Assembly (NCBI RefSeq): GCF_012912105.1
Contig: NZ_QMEA01000053.1
Span: forward strand, 41,736 to 105,735
Length of the DNA: 64,000 bases
Direction: 5' to 3'
DNA from: Brasilonema sp. UFV-L1
GTDB lineage: Bacteria; Cyanobacteriota; Cyanobacteriia; Cyanobacteriales; Nostocaceae
Shown here: positions 1-9,175 of the stretch, piece after piece
How positions within the stretch are numbered: the stretch's first letter is position 1
Layout: each line of letters begins with the position of its first letter
The notes under the pieces: generated by a model
Seen by the model: the letters and a program-made list of their open reading frames with translations, nothing else
The model's database searches: none
What the model was told of the DNA's origin: nothing
Position numbers and translations under genes: made by a program

Positions 1-84
1 CCTCTGCAACCCAAGCGCTTTCCTGGCTTCCCTCGACAGATAAATTTCTTCACCAAGCTGTGTTAAGGTCAGTGTAGGATGGCA
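1..84 (-). other. Possible partial open frame running off the window edge
   Basis: Read on the minus strand, positions 84 down to 1 give an uninterrupted stretch including LTLTQLGEEIYLSREARK, which has the composition of real protein (charged, helical) rather than noise. It continues past the window edge. No start codon or family can be assigned, and it is too short to call a gene with confidence. It could be a gene tail or another decayed fragment beside the hen1 remnant. Confidence 0.2.
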
Positions 85-202
85 ATCCCAAAAGGAGCGC
101 GATTGCTACCGCTAAGGGTACGCCTAATGCAGTCCCCTGTGTCGGAAAACCTGACAACATGCCCGCTGTCTCACCGCTACGCGTCTATACTCCGCAGCTT
201 AG

Positions 203-403
203 CTACTGTGCTGCAAAGCAGATTGCCACACTTAAAAATGAAGAAGCGACATAAGGGCGATAGCTCACGTATTGTTCCAGATTTGCACCACGTCCACGCA
301 CCAACTTCACTGGATCAACATTCAAAAGTAGTGTTGCAGTGCATTGTTGCTCATTTGCTTCTGGATAAAAGACGTGTACTTGTCCAAAAGAAAGAGCATT
401 CAC
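203..403 (-). pseudogene. Remnant of hen1 (3'-terminal RNA ribose 2'-O-methyltransferase), N-terminal fragment
   Basis: A 66-codon open frame whose residues 3-60 read like the N-terminal domain of bacterial Hen1: the blocks LSFGQVHVFYPEA, TLLLNVDPVKLVRG and YVSYRPYVASSFLSVAI follow the family order and spacing. Intact Hen1 is about 450-470 residues and methylates the 3' end of repaired RNA, normally paired with a Pnkp ligase/kinase. Here only about 60 residues survive: the frame lacks the family's first ~25 residues, breaks just after the SSFLSVAI block, and no methyltransferase domain follows. The downstream 200 bases on the same strand do not continue the family. I read it as a dead fragment. 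The match is from memory of the family, so the identity is probable rather than proven. Confidence 0.6.
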
Positions 404-1151
404 AATAGAGATTCACTATTGGGAGAATAATCATGACTACCGCTTGAGAGCTAGTGATTACGGAAAAGATTTACTTAATGCTGCCATAGCGTTCATATAT
501 TGATATTTATTGCCAAATTCTTTTTAAAAGAAGAATATTTTGGCTGGCTTAATATTTATGATAATCTAGATAATTTTCCTGTTTCTCTTTCTAGAAATTG
601 TATATAGAATTAAAATACTCTAGATCATTAGGGAGCATCTTGTGAACATCGAAACTGATCGCGGTAGTGGTAGGTTTTTCCTACAAGATTTCAGTTAATC
701 TTGAACCTACCCACCAAATTTTTTGTTAAGACTGGAATTGAGGAGTGGAATGTGTAGTTGTAATGAGGATTGTAGTACTTTCTCTACACCCGTACGGGCG
801 CAAGCTATTGCACCTCAACCCTACACTTTATGTCTTTAAAAGACCTTATATCTTGCACTCTTGTCAAAAAGCGCGGGTTTCTTGAGAATGAAGACAGTTA
901 AAAACCTTAATTTTTCGTTCATAAACCCGGTTTTTTAGGTCTTGTTGAGAATGCTGCAAGATGTCAGAAGACTTAATTTTTTCTTTTGCTGCGTAAATCT
1001 TGTTCATCTAATACCAAGTTGCATTCTAAGGTGTCATTCTGACGGAGGGAAGAATCTCGCGAGATATAAACCCTACCTAACTACCAATTAGGTGAGAGTT
1101 ATTGTTTAGACTGATAAAAGTTCTTCTAGAACACCGATTTACTAATCTCAA

Positions 1152-1215
1152 AAACCCGGTTTCTGTTACCGAGAAAACCAAAATTTCCTTGGTTCAACTA
1201 GAAGAAACCGGGTTT
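1152..1215. repeat. AAACCCGG-family inverted repeat
   Basis: The arms AAACCCGGTTTCT (1152-1164) and AGAAACCGGGTTT (1203-1215) are exact 13-base inverted copies around a 38-base loop, followed by a T run. The same arms recur at 5887, 35250 and, with a variant stem, at 48873. It may act as a terminator on the plus strand, but it is not adjacent to a plus-strand gene here. Confidence 0.75.
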
Positions 1216-1264
1216 TTTAGTCACAATTATGAATACTGAATTAGCGTTCTAGAAATTCAGCACT

Positions 1265-1400
1265 CAGGCGGAGTCACGCCTATGCTCTTGGAGCGCGGAG
1301 CGGGACGCAGCGGAGCCGGAGCCCTTCGGGTTCACAGTCGCCTGCGGAGGGAAACCCTCCCGCAGCGCTGCTTCACCGCTCCGCCTCCGGTCCATTCTGG
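1265..1400. repeat. G+C-rich dispersed repeat block
   Basis: This patch stands out from the A+T-rich surroundings and contains GGACGCAGCGGAGCCGGAGC and a matching CGCTCCGCCTCCGGTCCATT segment, giving several short inverted repeats. Nearly the same words appear at 17515-17580. This type of block is common between genes in filamentous cyanobacteria; its function is unknown. Confidence 0.6.
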
Positions 1401-1465
1401 CTCCTGAATTCTTACCATTTTGAATGAGCGAATGTTAGCGTAGCGTGCCGTAGGCAGCGAATTGC

Positions 1466-3076
1466 CTAACATGGACGCCTGTCAGGGTTTGAATAAATCA
1501 TCTGCGAAATTTTGGGCGGTTCATCACCAATGTGAAAGGCGCGGACTCGTTCTTCAATCACTTTATCTGTATTTGTTACCCGCGCAAATTGCCTTTTGTG
1601 TTCTGCCCAAGATTCTACAAGCGCTGTTTCGACAAAGCGACCAGGATCAGACAAATCTTGATACAAACCCCATTGAATCGCACCATCGCGCCGACGAATT
1701 CGACAAAGTGCTTGCATCACCTTGGTAAATTCTTCGGTGTTTGCTGGGTCAATGCGATACTCTAGGGTAATTAAGACAGGACCATCATTTGGGCAAGGTT
1801 CAAAAGCGATGGGTGGTTGATCCCAGTGTAGAGACGCTCGCAAGTCCAATTTTTCCGCACAGCGAAGACGATAACGCACTGTCAGCAGAACACACACTAT
1901 TAATCCCACAGCAGCGCTAGCAAGGGCAATTGAGAGACTTGTATATTGAGCTAAGGTACCCCACAAAAGACTACCCAGCACCATATTTCCTTGGAAGACA
2001 AGTAATTGTACAGATAAAGCTCTAGCACGTACCCAGGTTGGGACTGCTGTTTGTGCTGTGACATTGAGACTAACCATAACGCTGAGAGACGAAATTCCTA
2101 CTAGCAGCATGACTGCCCACACCAGTGGTACGATGCGGAAAAATGCTAGCGCCAGCATCATCACGCCCATCAGTAAGGATGACATCGCTACCAGTTTGTC
2201 AACTGAAAACTGCTGTCGTGCTTTGGGTAGAATGAACGCTCCTATTAAGCCACCAATACCCCAAAAGCCAAGAACGACACCGTACCCAAACGCATCCAGC
2301 CCCAACTCTTTACGCCCCAACAATGGTAACAAGGCAAACAAAGCACTGGCAAAAAAAATGTAGGCTATTGTTCTAATAAGCACAGACTGAAAAACTGGAG
2401 CATAACGGATGTAACGTATCCCTGCTTGCATTGCTCCCACAACGCGTTCTGTGGGTAAGGCACTTTTTTCATACGTGCGTCGCCAGCGAGAAATCACAAA
2501 TATCACGCTCACAAATGAAGCAGCGTTCAGCAGGAAAACAACACCCGTTCCAGCTGTTGCAATAACGATCCCTGCTATAGCTGGACCAATTGAGCGAGAT
2601 AAATTAACAACAATACCACTGAGAGTGACAGCTTGCGGCAGTTCTTCTCTGGGTACTAATTCAGGTGTTATGGCTTGCCAAACCGGCATATTCATGGAAC
2701 TACCAATACTCAAAGCAAAGGTGAGTGCTAAGAGTATCCACGGAGTTGTTATGTTATTTATTGTCAAAAATCCTAATAAAGCAGCGACAGCTAACATCCA
2801 ACTCTGTGTCCACAGCAGCATTTTGCGGCGATCTACAACGTCGGCGATCGCCCCGGCAGGTACAGCTAGCAAAAAAAACGGCAAGCTTGACGCCGCCTGC
2901 ATCAGCGCTACTAACAATGGTGAATTAGGTGCAAGAGTTGTCATCAACCATGCTGCGCCTACATCATGCATCCAAGTCCCTATGCTTGACACCGCTGATG
3001 CTACCCACAAGGCACGAAACACTGGCTGACGCAGGGGAGTCCACATGGAAAGAGCAACTGCTGATGGTGATGTCAT
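1466..3076 (-). CDS. MFS transporter with C-terminal ABM-like domain (MFS_3/DUF894 type)
   Basis: 536 residues. The first ~410 residues form about 12 hydrophobic segments, starting with FRALWVASAVSSIGTWMHDV, the usual opening of the MFS_3 (enterobactin-exporter-like) drug/siderophore exporter group; the loop PAGAIADVVDRRKMLL is the typical loop 2-3 motif with a D..DRR core. Residues ~430-530 form a soluble tail (PVLITLEYRI, then QWGLYQDLSDPGRFVETALVESW) resembling the dimeric alpha/beta-barrel antibiotic-biosynthesis-monooxygenase fold; this fusion is a recurrent layout of the family. The likely role is proton-driven export of a small molecule across the inner membrane; the substrate cannot be told. 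It stands alone: the next gene on the same strand ends 140 bases upstream of its start. Confidence 0.85.
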   Translation of the reverse strand: MTSPSAVALSMWTPLRQPVFRALWVASAVSSIGTWMHDVGAAWLMTTLAPNSPLLVALMQAASSLPFFLLAVPAGAIADVVDRRKMLLWTQSWMLAVAALLGFLTINNITTPWILLALTFALSIGSSMNMPVWQAITPELVPREELPQAVTLSGIVVNLSRSIGPAIAGIVIATAGTGVVFLLNAASFVSVIFVISRWRRTYEKSALPTERVVGAMQAGIRYIRYAPVFQSVLIRTIAYIFFASALFALLPLLGRKELGLDAFGYGVVLGFWGIGGLIGAFILPKARQQFSVDKLVAMSSLLMGVMMLALAFFRIVPLVWAVMLLVGISSLSVMVSLNVTAQTAVPTWVRARALSVQLLVFQGNMVLGSLLWGTLAQYTSLSIALASAAVGLIVCVLLTVRYRLRCAEKLDLRASLHWDQPPIAFEPCPNDGPVLITLEYRIDPANTEEFTKVMQALCRIRRRDGAIQWGLYQDLSDPGRFVETALVESWAEHKRQFARVTNTDKVIEERVRAFHIGDEPPKISQMIYSNPDRRPC

Positions 3077-3218
3077 ATTAGAAGTATTAACTGGGTAAAG
3101 TACCGACCACTAAAAATGCACAATTTTGTCTAGAAGGATGAGTTCTGGGATTAGAAAAGCGAAGTTTTTGCGTAAGAACCTCAATTGTAGAAGCTTGTTT
3201 AATAGACAGTTCACATGT

Positions 3219-3923
3219 CTACCTGCTGCTAAACAAAAAAGTTGTTAAATTTTGTAAGATACGTAATCCCCTAAGAGAACCAGAAACTAGGCGAGTTGCA
3301 GCAATTGGTTGTCTAAGAAGTCCCATTGCTAAAGGAAATGCCCGCAAAGAACCATCAGAGTGAAATGCATTGGTAAGGTTAGGAATATTGTGATGTGCAT
3401 CGTCGCTGATGACTCGCAGCATTGCTACAGCAATTCCCAACCGACTCAAAAGTTCTAATGCGACATATCCCTCCATATCTACAACGTCAGCAGCATATGC
3501 TTGACCTAATTGCAGTTTTTCACTTGCAGAATAAATTAGGCGATCGCTTGTCAAGCCAATCCCAGTGAAAACTCTGTCTTGTAATTTCTCTTGCAGTCTC
3601 TTTGATAACTCGCAATCGCAAAAAAGCTCAGTAGTATTTTTCTTCTCTTCTGCACCAGGATAAATGCAACTTTGATACAGTACAGCCTTTCCAACGCTGT
3701 ATTTGGGCGACAAACTTCCACATAACCCCATCAACAAAACTCTAGGTTGCTGATGTTGCGAAAGATGTCCAGCTTGTAACCATTGTTCTAAAAACTTGGT
3801 GAATGCTGATGGTCCCATAGGAATGGGAAAAACAGGCGGTGTGGAAATTGTAAGGCGGTTTAATCCTTTGCAAACAGATTTATACTCTGGTCCTTGAGCA
3901 ACCAGAATGGCATCAACAAGCAT
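3219..3923 (-). CDS. Phosphorylase superfamily protein (nucleoside phosphorylase/nucleosidase fold)
   Basis: 234 residues. It has the layout of the PNP_UDP_1 superfamily: an N-terminal strand (DAILVAQGPEYKSV), a glycine-rich segment VLLMGLCGSLSPKYSVG corresponding to the phosphate/ribose-binding GxCG loop, and AADVVDMEGYVALELLSRLGIAVAMLRVISDDA, the VxMEg...R.iSD core that binds the nucleoside (Glu of MEG, Asp of SDD). Related cyanobacterial proteins are often annotated as hopanoid-associated phosphorylase (HpnG-like) or MTA/SAH nucleosidase. The short length and the substitution pattern do not allow choosing a substrate. It follows the FAD oxidoreductase gene on the same strand with a 47-base gap, so the two may be co-transcribed. 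Confidence 0.75.
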   Translation of the reverse strand: MLVDAILVAQGPEYKSVCKGLNRLTISTPPVFPIPMGPSAFTKFLEQWLQAGHLSQHQQPRVLLMGLCGSLSPKYSVGKAVLYQSCIYPGAEEKKNTTELFCDCELSKRLQEKLQDRVFTGIGLTSDRLIYSASEKLQLGQAYAADVVDMEGYVALELLSRLGIAVAMLRVISDDAHHNIPNLTNAFHSDGSLRAFPLAMGLLRQPIAATRLVSGSLRGLRILQNLTTFLFSSR

Positions 3924-3970
3924 TGTTAGCGCTCAATCATGACTAACTTTCATTGTATTGTCGAGCAAGT

Positions 3971-5539
3971 TTAAGCAATCATTTGATTCTCAAAATTGCC
4001 TAGCTGACTTGCGAGTGCTGTATTGCTCGTACCATAGACTTGAGAGAGTCGTCCTGTTTGTGCCAAGATGGTTCGCACTTGTGTGTTAGAGATGTCAGCG
4101 AGGTTACGCGCAGCAGCGATAGCAATTCCTGCTGCAATTCCAACTCCCTGTCCAACACCACAATTGAATTCCACAATTCTCCCAGCGGAAGAAGCATAAC
4201 CAACAAATCCAGAAGCTGGACTAATAACCGCCAAGTTGGGTACATTTTTCATCAGAGCGTGCTGGATGCCGATATTGAACAAGGGCGGGTTCAGATATGC
4301 GAGATTGTTAAAACCTTTGAAGGCAGCTCTTTCATCTAAACCATTGATACCACCACGTATATCAAAATGGTAACCAAAGGTTCCCAAAGCTTCAGTTGGT
4401 GGTACACCGCCTGTAAGCATTTGCGATCCACTCAGGGGGTTTACAGCTCCTGTAATATTACCAGCATGACGAATATAAAGTTCCTCTGCAGGCTTCACCT
4501 GACTCGCGCCAATGCTTTCAAACCACTTTCTCACAAAGAGCATCTCACGCAGCATTTCTGGTGTTGGCTTAGCTTTGGCCCGTGCTAAAGCTTCTGCTTG
4601 GTCAGCATTAACTTTATACAACACTGCATTCCAAGACAACCTCCCCTGAGATAGAACTGCTACATTACCATTGTCAAGGATAGTACCACTAGACTCTAGA
4701 GACAAAGCAGTACCTCGAAAAGCGTGATAGGCAATAGAAAAAGCTTTGCTGCGAACGTCGATATAATCTTTGCCTGCGAACATTGTTTTGAGATTGCCTT
4801 TGGAATCAACCAGATCTTTTCTTAGCTGATCTGCTTTTGCTGTGTTTCCTCCTGCGGCAACATTTAACCATTTTTGAGCTTCTGTATCTGTGACTTTGGT
4901 GAAGCGTTTAAGATATAAATACTCTACATTTTTAAGTCTTTCAATACTCAACCCATGAGTTTCAAAGACTAAAGTCACTGCTAATTCTGAGTCAGGTAAG
5001 CCAAAAGTTTCAAACCCTTTAAGTTTTTTTACTCCAGCGGCTTGTGCCAATTCTGCATTTACAGTGCAGTCAATAAACTGTTTGCCTGCATAAGTTTCAC
5101 CTTTAGTCAGTTCAATAGCAGTTATTTTCTGTCCTTCTTTGATAACAGACTTAATTTCAATATCGCTAATAATATCTGCACGTACCTCTTGCAACATCGC
5201 TCGCAAAGCGCTATCAGCCTTAACCGGATCAAGAGCAATTAGCGCGACTCCAGCTCGTTGCAAAAATTCTTTGTAGATAGCAGGTGGATCACCAAAGGTG
5301 TCCAAATTATTTGATTGACGAATTGCAGGGGGAACTGTAGAGCGGTCAAGATAAGATAATCCACCGCGCACTAAATGACCTCCAATTCCTAGTTTGGAAT
5401 TTCCCTTCAACAGTAGCAAAGTTTGTGGGTATTGATTCTTTTGACGGTAGTATTCGCGTCCCGCACAAACCAGAGCAAGAATACCGGGAACTTCGTCTCC
5501 GAAGCAAATAATGTCATACGTGCGAGTTATGGTAGGCAT
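3971..5539 (-). CDS. FAD-dependent oxidoreductase (FAD_oxidored family)
   Basis: 522 residues. The N-terminus YDIICFGDEVPGILALVCAG forms the beta-alpha-beta dinucleotide-binding unit, with FGDEVPG in place of the classical GxGxxG; the region ADIISDIEIKSV...GKQFIDCTVNAELAQAAG fits the second FAD-contacting part of the FAD-dependent oxidoreductase/BBE-like family, and the C-terminal GRIVEFNCGVGQGVGIAAGIA closes the FAD fold. No signal peptide or membrane segment. The substrate is unknown. The likely partner by position is the phosphorylase-like gene 47 bases downstream on the same strand. The altered glycine motif is notable but is also found in relatives of this family. Confidence 0.75.
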   Translation of the reverse strand: MPTITRTYDIICFGDEVPGILALVCAGREYYRQKNQYPQTLLLLKGNSKLGIGGHLVRGGLSYLDRSTVPPAIRQSNNLDTFGDPPAIYKEFLQRAGVALIALDPVKADSALRAMLQEVRADIISDIEIKSVIKEGQKITAIELTKGETYAGKQFIDCTVNAELAQAAGVKKLKGFETFGLPDSELAVTLVFETHGLSIERLKNVEYLYLKRFTKVTDTEAQKWLNVAAGGNTAKADQLRKDLVDSKGNLKTMFAGKDYIDVRSKAFSIAYHAFRGTALSLESSGTILDNGNVAVLSQGRLSWNAVLYKVNADQAEALARAKAKPTPEMLREMLFVRKWFESIGASQVKPAEELYIRHAGNITGAVNPLSGSQMLTGGVPPTEALGTFGYHFDIRGGINGLDERAAFKGFNNLAYLNPPLFNIGIQHALMKNVPNLAVISPASGFVGYASSAGRIVEFNCGVGQGVGIAAGIAIAAARNLADISNTQVRTILAQTGRLSQVYGTSNTALASQLGNFENQMIA

Positions 5540-6104
5540 AAGTTTTCTGCTTGACCCTCATTTTTTTTCATTTAATTCTCTAGATAATGTCAACAAGATA
5601 AGCTTTTGTCATTCCAGAGATGAAACGGTACCCTCACAGGTACTTTTTGAAGAACTGGACGCCAGTACTACCGCATTATCTACGTACTTTTAACAATTGT
5701 CAGTAGTTCAAGATATATACAGTTGTTCTCAGTTGCATACACTAGTACAGCGCGGCAGAAATAACTAGACAGTTAGGAATAACTTATAACTCTGATTCTG
5801 TAAGTATTTTTCTCTCCTGACTTCTGACTTCTGACTTCTGACTCCTTGCACTAGTCGTAACGGTTAAGGCGAGTTCACGTGCGTAAAAACCCGGTTTCTT
5901 GAAGAAACCGGGTTTCTGCCCGAGTGCTTATCCGAACTGTATTCGGGGCACGAAATATTGTACTCCCACAAATAACACTAATGACTCACAATGACCGCTT
6001 AGGGGAGACCGTAAAAATAAAATCAAGCGCCGTGTTTTACGTTAACGGGTTGGTGACGAAGGATCTAGATTTGACGGCTGGGATTTTATTTCAAGGCAAG
6101 TGCC
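5540..6104. other. Intergenic stretch with tandem repeat and palindrome
   Basis: No gene is seen. It contains a short tandem array of the heptamer-like unit CTGACTT/CTGACTTCTGACTTCTGACT at 5817-5843 and the perfect AAACCCGG palindrome at 5887-5915. Both are repeat types seen elsewhere in the window. Confidence 0.6.
5887..5915. terminator. Perfect 29-base AAACCCGG palindrome, terminator-like
   Basis: The arms AAACCCGGTTTCTT and AAGAAACCGGGTTT are exact inverted copies separated by one base. It lies about 190 bases beyond the stop of the minus-strand pentapeptide gene at 6105 and could end its transcript, although the U-run expected of an intrinsic terminator is weak. It is also a member of the dispersed repeat family. 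Confidence 0.5.
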
Positions 6105-6665
6105 TTAGCAACCACCAGCCCAAGTCACCCATTTGTGGGATAACCCTATGTGTACAGCCCCACTCATTTCGTATTCGATGATGGTTGCATCGGTGAAATC
6201 AGCGCCACTGAGTTCAGCTTCATTCAAGTTACTACCAATCAAATTTGCCTGACTTAAGTTAGCGCCACTTAAATCAGCACCACTAAGTTCTGCTTCAGTG
6301 AGGTTTGCCCATACTAAGTTTGCCCGAACTAGATTTGCACTCCGTAAATCTGCACGACTAAGGTTTGTTTTGTATAGATTGACATTAACTAAATCTGCGC
6401 CAATTAAGTTTATCTCACTTAAGTTAGCACCCATGAGGTTTGCGCCACTTAAGTCCGCATCTGTCAGGTTTGCGCGGCTTAAATCGCATCCACTCAAATT
6501 AGCTTGACTCAAGTTAGCTCCACTTAAATCTGCTCCACCAAAATTTGCACCACTTAAGTCAGTATCACTAAGGTTAGCTTGATGCAAATTAGCTCCATTA
6601 AAATTGCGTTCTCCTACTGCATATCGACTTAGGATTTGATGAATATCCATATTATCCCCTCGCAA
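6105..6665 (-). CDS. Pentapeptide repeat protein
   Basis: 186 residues, of which ~20-165 are near-continuous A(D/N)LSxxxL pentapeptide repeats (for example ANLSGCDLSRANLTDADLSG), about 28 repeats, predicting a right-handed quadrilateral beta-helix of some seven coils. The N-terminal IHQILSRYAVGERNF is a common leader of cyanobacterial members, and the C-terminal tail SGAVHIGLSHKWVTWAGGC leaves the repeat. No signal peptide or enzyme domain is visible. These proteins probably act as protein-binding scaffolds, but the function of this one is unknown. The next gene upstream on the same strand (7024-7737) is of the same family but lies 358 bases away, so it may have its own promoter. Confidence 0.9.
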   Translation of the reverse strand: MRGDNMDIHQILSRYAVGERNFNGANLHQANLSDTDLSGANFGGADLSGANLSQANLSGCDLSRANLTDADLSGANLMGANLSEINLIGADLVNVNLYKTNLSRADLRSANLVRANLVWANLTEAELSGADLSGANLSQANLIGSNLNEAELSGADFTDATIIEYEMSGAVHIGLSHKWVTWAGGC

Positions 6666-7023
6666 TTTCTAAAAATCAGAAGGTTTATTTGTTCAGTTGC
6701 ACTTCACCCAAACCACACTGTATACTGTTTTTTATTGCTAGCAACCAGGATTTGATACCGGCGTTGCATTCTAGTATGTCATTATGATCGCAGCGTCAGC
6801 GCAAAATGCACGCTTGAGTACGTTACGACTAATCATGACAAGTTAGCTTTCTGATTGCAGCTTGGTATTAGCTATTGTTTGGAATATTATTTTATTTTCC
6901 TAGAGTTTCTATTTCTTGGAGCGTTTGCTTAACGGAAATATACTTCTAGATGTTCAAGAGTTCCGAAACAGTTGCCCCTCAAACATTACTCTCTACTGCT
7001 TGAACTAGAACACAAACACTTTG
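6666..7023. other. Intergenic stretch, inverted-repeat pair only
   Basis: No gene seen. Around 6757 (GATACCGGCGTTGCATTCTA) and 6858 (TGCAGCTTGGTATTAGC) a loose inverted pair resembles the TAATACCAAG repeat at about 1010. The promoter for the gene ending at 6105 should lie here, but I could not pick one. Confidence 0.4.
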
Positions 7024-7737
7024 TTATCCTAAACTGCTTTTATGATCAAATTTCGTTGAGTCGTTAATTTTAGCACCATAAAGGTTAGTAAGCTTTAGAT
7101 AAGCATTGCTGAGATTGCAACTGCGGAGGTCAGCATTACTAAGGTTTGCACTATTGAGGTTAGAAAAGTTGAGGTTTGCACCACTGAGGTTTGCACCACT
7201 GAGGTTTGCACCACTAAGATTTGCACCACTCAGGTCAGCATCACTAAAATTTGCACTTTTGAGATTAGCACTGTTGAGATTAGCTAGGCTCAAGTTAGCA
7301 TTTTTGAAGTCAGTACCACTGAGATTTGCACTACTAAGGTTTGCACCACTCAGGTCAGCACCACTCAGGTTTGCACTACTGAGGTTTGCACCACTCAGGT
7401 CAGCACCACTAAGATTGGCAAGGCTGAGGTTTGCACCGCTGAGGTCAGCACCACTAAGATTGGCAAGGCTGAGGTTTGCACCGCTGAGGTTGGTACCGCT
7501 AAGATTCGCCTCTCTAAGGTCAGCGCTACCTAGCTTGGCGCTATTGAGGTTAGTACTGTCAAGCTTGGCATGATTAAGGTTCGCGCCATTGAGGTCAGCA
7601 TTGAATAGGTTGGTACCACTCAGGTTTGCCCCTGTGAGATCAGCTCCTGCAAAGTTTTGGGCTGACAAGTTATCAGTTTGTGCTTCGTCAACGCGCTGGT
7701 TCAGGTTTGGAAGTTCTTGCAAAGATTCTTTAGCCAT
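7024..7737 (-). CDS. Pentapeptide repeat protein
   Basis: 237 residues. Residues ~22-225 are pentapeptide repeats (ANLSGADLSGANLSLANLSG and variants), about 40 in series, predicting a beta-helix of roughly ten coils; the leader MAKESLQELPNLNQRVDE is short and acidic. The middle, between about residues 75 and 150, is almost identical from coil to coil at DNA level, which points to recent expansion or contraction by slippage. No export signal. Function unknown; probably a soluble scaffold. The near-perfect repetition also opens long antisense frames, which are not genes. Confidence 0.9.
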   Translation of the reverse strand: MAKESLQELPNLNQRVDEAQTDNLSAQNFAGADLTGANLSGTNLFNADLNGANLNHAKLDSTNLNSAKLGSADLREANLSGTNLSGANLSLANLSGADLSGANLSLANLSGADLSGANLSSANLSGADLSGANLSSANLSGTDFKNANLSLANLNSANLKSANFSDADLSGANLSGANLSGANLSGANLNFSNLNSANLSNADLRSCNLSNAYLKLTNLYGAKINDSTKFDHKSSLG

Positions 7738-7853
7738 AGCGCAACTTTGACCAATTTAGATAGACTCTTGTTTGACTTGACAAGATATTCCTTGAGGGTC
7801 ATATCTGTACTTTTAGCATTATTATTTATTTGCTAAAAATTGTAAAGCATGAG

Positions 7854-8807
7854 TTATTTTTGTCTCAGTAGCTCAAGCAAAGCTTGCTTAATCACCTCAC
7901 TCACCAACTGATTTCCTTGAAAGTTAAGATGAATATGGTCTTGATACAAGGCTTTGGGGTTTTGGTTTGAGTTGAATATTGGTAGAAAATCTACGTAAGT
8001 GATTTGTTGCGTTTGACAAAATTTAGTCAGACGCTGACGCGCGATGACTTCATAATCGCGGGAGCCAGGCTCACCAATTTCTCGGAGTAAGGGAGTCATG
8101 ACAACAAGGAATTGACTATTTTCCTGACGCACAAGTGCTTGGATTTTGCCAATTGCTTCTAGATTCAAGCCAACTCTATCGCTTTCTTCATTTTGCACTG
8201 CTTCTATGCCTGCTATTGGCGTTGGCTTAAATACATAACGTTGAAAAACTTCTATCAATGCTAAAGGCGGTTTTTTCTCTGGGTAGTTATGATTGCGTCC
8301 TACGGGTAAAGAGGTCGGAACTGTAGCAAACAAGTCATCGGTGTTAATGAGTAGCACAACTGCTTGAGCATTGAAATTGCTAAATTTTTGCAAATAAGCT
8401 AATTCATTTCTCGGTCCCCAAGAATTAGCTGAAGCATTCATCACTTCTACTTGTTGAAATAAACTAGCAACTGCTGAAGTTAGGGAACGCTGCATTAAGC
8501 TAGAAATCGTATTATTCTGGTCTGTCCACCAGCCGCCATTAGCTATCGAATCTCCTAAAAGTAGCACCCGTAAAGTAGATGGTAAAGGCGTCTTGGATAT
8601 CGGTTCACTCCGCATTGAATACTGATTAATCTCAATGCGATGAGCAAAGCGACGGGTACGTTGGTTAGGAGCTAACAAATAACCAATCTGCTCATCACGA
8701 ATGTATGTTAGGGGATTGCCAAACCCGAATACCAATCTTAATCCCACCTCTATGACTACAAACAATCCGAGCACAACCATTAAACTGATGAGCAGCACCA
8801 ATTTCAC
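7854..8807 (-). CDS. SGNH/GDSL-type hydrolase, membrane anchored
   Basis: 317 residues. A hydrophobic segment at residues 3-25 (VLLISLMVVLGLFVVIEVGL) anchors or exports the protein. LLLGDSIANGGW (about 80-92) carries the GDS nucleophile of block I, SANSWGPRNELAYL resembles block II/III with Gly and Asn, and DHIHLNFQGNQLVSEVI near the C-terminus supplies the block V Asp-His pair. This fits an esterase or acyl/acetyl hydrolase acting on a periplasmic or surface glycan, a common role of such anchored SGNH proteins in cyanobacteria. The substrate is not known. The gene stands alone, 117 bases upstream of the pentapeptide gene on the same strand. Confidence 0.8.
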   Translation of the reverse strand: MKLVLLISLMVVLGLFVVIEVGLRLVFGFGNPLTYIRDEQIGYLLAPNQRTRRFAHRIEINQYSMRSEPISKTPLPSTLRVLLLGDSIANGGWWTDQNNTISSLMQRSLTSAVASLFQQVEVMNASANSWGPRNELAYLQKFSNFNAQAVVLLINTDDLFATVPTSLPVGRNHNYPEKKPPLALIEVFQRYVFKPTPIAGIEAVQNEESDRVGLNLEAIGKIQALVRQENSQFLVVMTPLLREIGEPGSRDYEVIARQRLTKFCQTQQITYVDFLPIFNSNQNPKALYQDHIHLNFQGNQLVSEVIKQALLELLRQK

Positions 8808-9175
8808 TTGTTGAGTCCTAAATTTTGAGTTTTGAGTTCTGTATATTCTACCTTGGTCAACAGAGATTCTTCTTATATGGTACTGACTTAGTACAGACGC
8901 AAGGCATTACGTTATACATAATTTCACTGAGGAAATTTTTTTCAGAAAAATGCTTGACAATTTTCATGTCCTAAATAGCACCATTATTATAAGCAAATCT
9001 ATGGATAAACTCGTATAAAATCAGATGATGTATCTATAAATATAAGTATTTGTAACGATGAAAATATTGCAAAGCTTAAACAAAATCATAATAGAAACTT
9101 TGCATAAAATGCAAACAAAAAGACTAAAATCAAAACGGACTGACTAGCACTGTAACAAAGGAGGATTACAAAGCT
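8808..9175. promoter_or_regulatory. Upstream region shared by two divergent genes
   Basis: This A+T-rich gap separates the minus-strand SGNH gene from the plus-strand small membrane protein gene. It contains TTGACA at 8954-8959, a good -35 candidate for the plus-strand gene, but the best -10-like words (TATAAG near 8988, TATAAA near 9015) are not at ideal spacing. No coding remnant seen. Confidence 0.3.
9158..9164 (+). promoter_or_regulatory. Perfect Shine-Dalgarno sequence of the small membrane protein gene
   Basis: AAGGAGG lies 11 bases before the ATG at 9176 and matches the anti-SD fully. This is the main evidence, with the hydrophobic segment, that the 46-codon frame is translated. Confidence 0.8.

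Larger units (their letters stand above)
404..1465. other. Long non-coding stretch with dispersed repeats
   Basis: No convincing gene is seen. The stretch holds two members of the AAACCCGG inverted-repeat family (around 875-928 and 1152-1215), a block related to other repeats in the window (TAATACCAAGTTGCATTCTAA near 1010-1030, similar to the one near 6757), and a G+C-rich patch at about 1265-1400 containing the GCGGGACGCAGCGGAGCC type repeat that recurs at 17515-17580. The stretch behaves like a sink for repeats next to a dead gene. Confidence 0.6.

Noticed and set aside
79..408. 109-codon plus-strand frame over the hen1 relic
   Set aside because: The minus-strand frame matches a known family; the plus-strand one has no protein-like pattern or ribosome site.
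1462..3029. Several plus-strand frames across the MFS gene
   Set aside because: Shadows of the minus-strand transporter, whose membrane pattern and domains are clear.
7106..7573. Long open frame antisense to the pentapeptide gene (and a similar one at 6298-6507)
   Set aside because: It reads as Leu-Arg-Phe-Ala-Pro periodic peptides, a by-product of the 15-base repeat on the other strand.
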